A DNA stretch of 5,806 bases from Sphingobacteriaceae bacterium (GTDB lineage: Bacteria > Bacteroidota > Bacteroidia > B-17B0 > Aurantibacillaceae), in contig JANYCL010000071.1 in assembly GCA_025360355.1 (NCBI GenBank), positions 1-5,806 on the forward strand. The letters are read 5' to 3'. Positions 5,017-5,806 of this stretch are shown piece after piece; position 1 is the first letter of the stretch; every line of letters starts with the position of its first letter. The notes under the pieces are model-generated. The model saw nothing but the letters and a program-made list of their open reading frames with translations, was not told the DNA's origin and searched no databases. The position numbers and the translations under genes are program-made.

Positions 5017-5085
5017 TAATGCTGTAACACAAAAGTGCTTCCATAGCCATTCCTTTACTCTCATTAATCATTAATAAATTATATT

Positions 5086-5806
5086 TTGAAAAAATTCATT
5101 TTTAGTATAACAGTGACAATGATCACGATGGTATCCTGTAACAACGCAGCTAAGGAAGACCGCGCAGTTCAACAAAGAGATTCGCTTTTAGGCGTTATTG
5201 AACATGGGGAATCATCAATAACCGAACTCATATCGTATTTTAATGAAGTAGAACGGAATTTAGATTCTGTTACAGCTAAGCAGCACATCATTATGTCGAG
5301 TACTGGTAAGTCAGACATGAAACTGAAAAAAGAGAAAATTAAAGATGAAATAAAAGCCATTAACAGATTAATGGAAGCGAATGGAAAAAAAATAAAGGAA
5401 CTAAATCATAAATTTTCACTGATAAATTATAAAAATGCGGAATTAGAAAAAACAATTGAAACTTTAAATAATCAGTTAGCTTTAAAATATCTTGAGTTAG
5501 TTATTTTAAATGAAACATTAGATGATCTAAATGAAGAAGTTGCTGATTTCAGGATCGCGGTTGATACACTGATGTTAAGGAACGCCATATTAACAGAAAC
5601 ACTTCAGGCTAAATCGAGCGAAATTCGCACTGCTTATTATATTGTGGCGACTTCAAAAGATCTGCAACAATGGAATCTGGTTGATAAAATGGGCGGACTT
5701 TTAGGAATAGGACAAACTGCAAAAGTGAGTAATAATTTAGATATGAATATGTTTACCAAGATCGATTATTTGGAAACAACAACAATTCCAATTAACAGTA
5801 AAGGCA
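5086..5806 (+). CDS. Coiled-coil lipoprotein (Cbp1-like adhesin family), N-terminal part
   Basis: The first 240 residues are visible; the frame is open at the right edge. The start is a TTG at 5086: it gives a complete lipoprotein signal (Met-Lys-Lys, hydrophobic core, MVSC with Cys18), while the first ATG (residue 12) would leave only six residues before the Cys, and an in-frame TAA at 5065 closes the frame upstream. Lys23-Glu24-Asp25 behind the lipidated Cys resembles the Lys-acidic-acidic surface-export signal of some Bacteroidota. Residues about 78-180 are a long charged coiled coil rich in Glu, Lys, Asn and Leu. The end (AYYIVATSKDLQQWNLV at 183-199, GGLLGIGQ at 203-210, MFTKIDYLETTTIPI at 222-236) matches the C-terminal part of Bacteroidota coiled-coil lipoproteins that some databases name Cbp1-family collagen-binding adhesins; that name is transferred and adhesion is unproven here. 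Probably little of the protein is missing. Confidence 0.82.
   Translation, partial: MKKFIFSITVTMITMVSCNNAAKEDRAVQQRDSLLGVIEHGESSITELISYFNEVERNLDSVTAKQHIIMSSTGKSDMKLKKEKIKDEIKAINRLMEANGKKIKELNHKFSLINYKNAELEKTIETLNNQLALKYLELVILNETLDDLNEEVADFRIAVDTLMLRNAILTETLQAKSSEIRTAYYIVATSKDLQQWNLVDKMGGLLGIGQTAKVSNNLDMNMFTKIDYLETTTIPINSKG

Noticed and set aside
5169..5360. 63-codon minus-strand frame
   Set aside because: It is antisense to the coiled-coil lipoprotein, whose signal peptide and C-terminal motifs fix the plus-strand frame.
1..5806. CRISPR array, insertion sequence, tRNA or defence system
   Set aside because: There are no regularly spaced repeats, no transposase, integrase, nuclease or toxin-antitoxin pair, and no cloverleaf-like segment. 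The YwqK-like repeats of the gene at 2303 are not evidence of an antitoxin here, because the protein is exported and has no toxin partner beside it.

Overview
The window is AT-rich and looks like the chromosome of a member of the Bacteroidota. The evidence is the lack of Shine-Dalgarno sequences, promoter-like elements of the Bacteroidota type (TTG about 20 bases ahead of TAnnTTTG or TAnnTTTA), and typical gene families: a TPR signalling protein with its characteristic linker, a PepSY-like lipoprotein, a coiled-coil lipoprotein, and a YitT-family membrane protein. The genus cannot be named from the sequence. There are no tRNA or rRNA genes, no CRISPR array, and no transposase or other sign of a mobile element.

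Layout from left to right. Positions 1-634 (minus) hold the N-terminal part of a TPR sensor protein that runs off the left edge. Divergent from it at 838-1275 (plus) is a small lipoprotein with an Asp run, a PepSY-like core and a His-rich tail. Its promoter region carries a perfect 7-base dyad. It converges, with one base between stop codons, on a minus-strand series: a YitT-family membrane protein (1277-2254), a secreted MORN-like protein (2303-2845) and a fatty-acid desaturase (2906-3991). Each of the three appears to have its own -7-like element, so they need not be one operon.

The 79-base gap 3992-4070 is a divergent promoter region between the desaturase and a secreted thioredoxin-fold protein (4071-4580, plus). 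That gene converges on an unrecognised 82-residue protein (4594-4842, minus), whose end is overlapped by a clear intrinsic terminator. A 243-base gap with one hairpin and a 16-codon micro-ORF leads to a coiled-coil lipoprotein (5086 onward, plus) that runs off the right edge.

Functionally the window is an envelope-flavoured housekeeping or accessory stretch. Of eight genes, five encode exported proteins (two of them lipoproteins) and two encode integral membrane proteins. I see no multi-gene defence, secretion or biosynthetic system. The most interesting signal is regulatory. Genes for exported proteins have the -7 element about 19-20 bases before the ATG (three cases), whereas the desaturase, YitT and 82-residue genes have it only 3-5 bases before the ATG, which would make their mRNAs leaderless or nearly so. 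The same elements show that two TTG start codons, which would lengthen genes by 10 and 2 residues, lie inside promoters and are not real starts.
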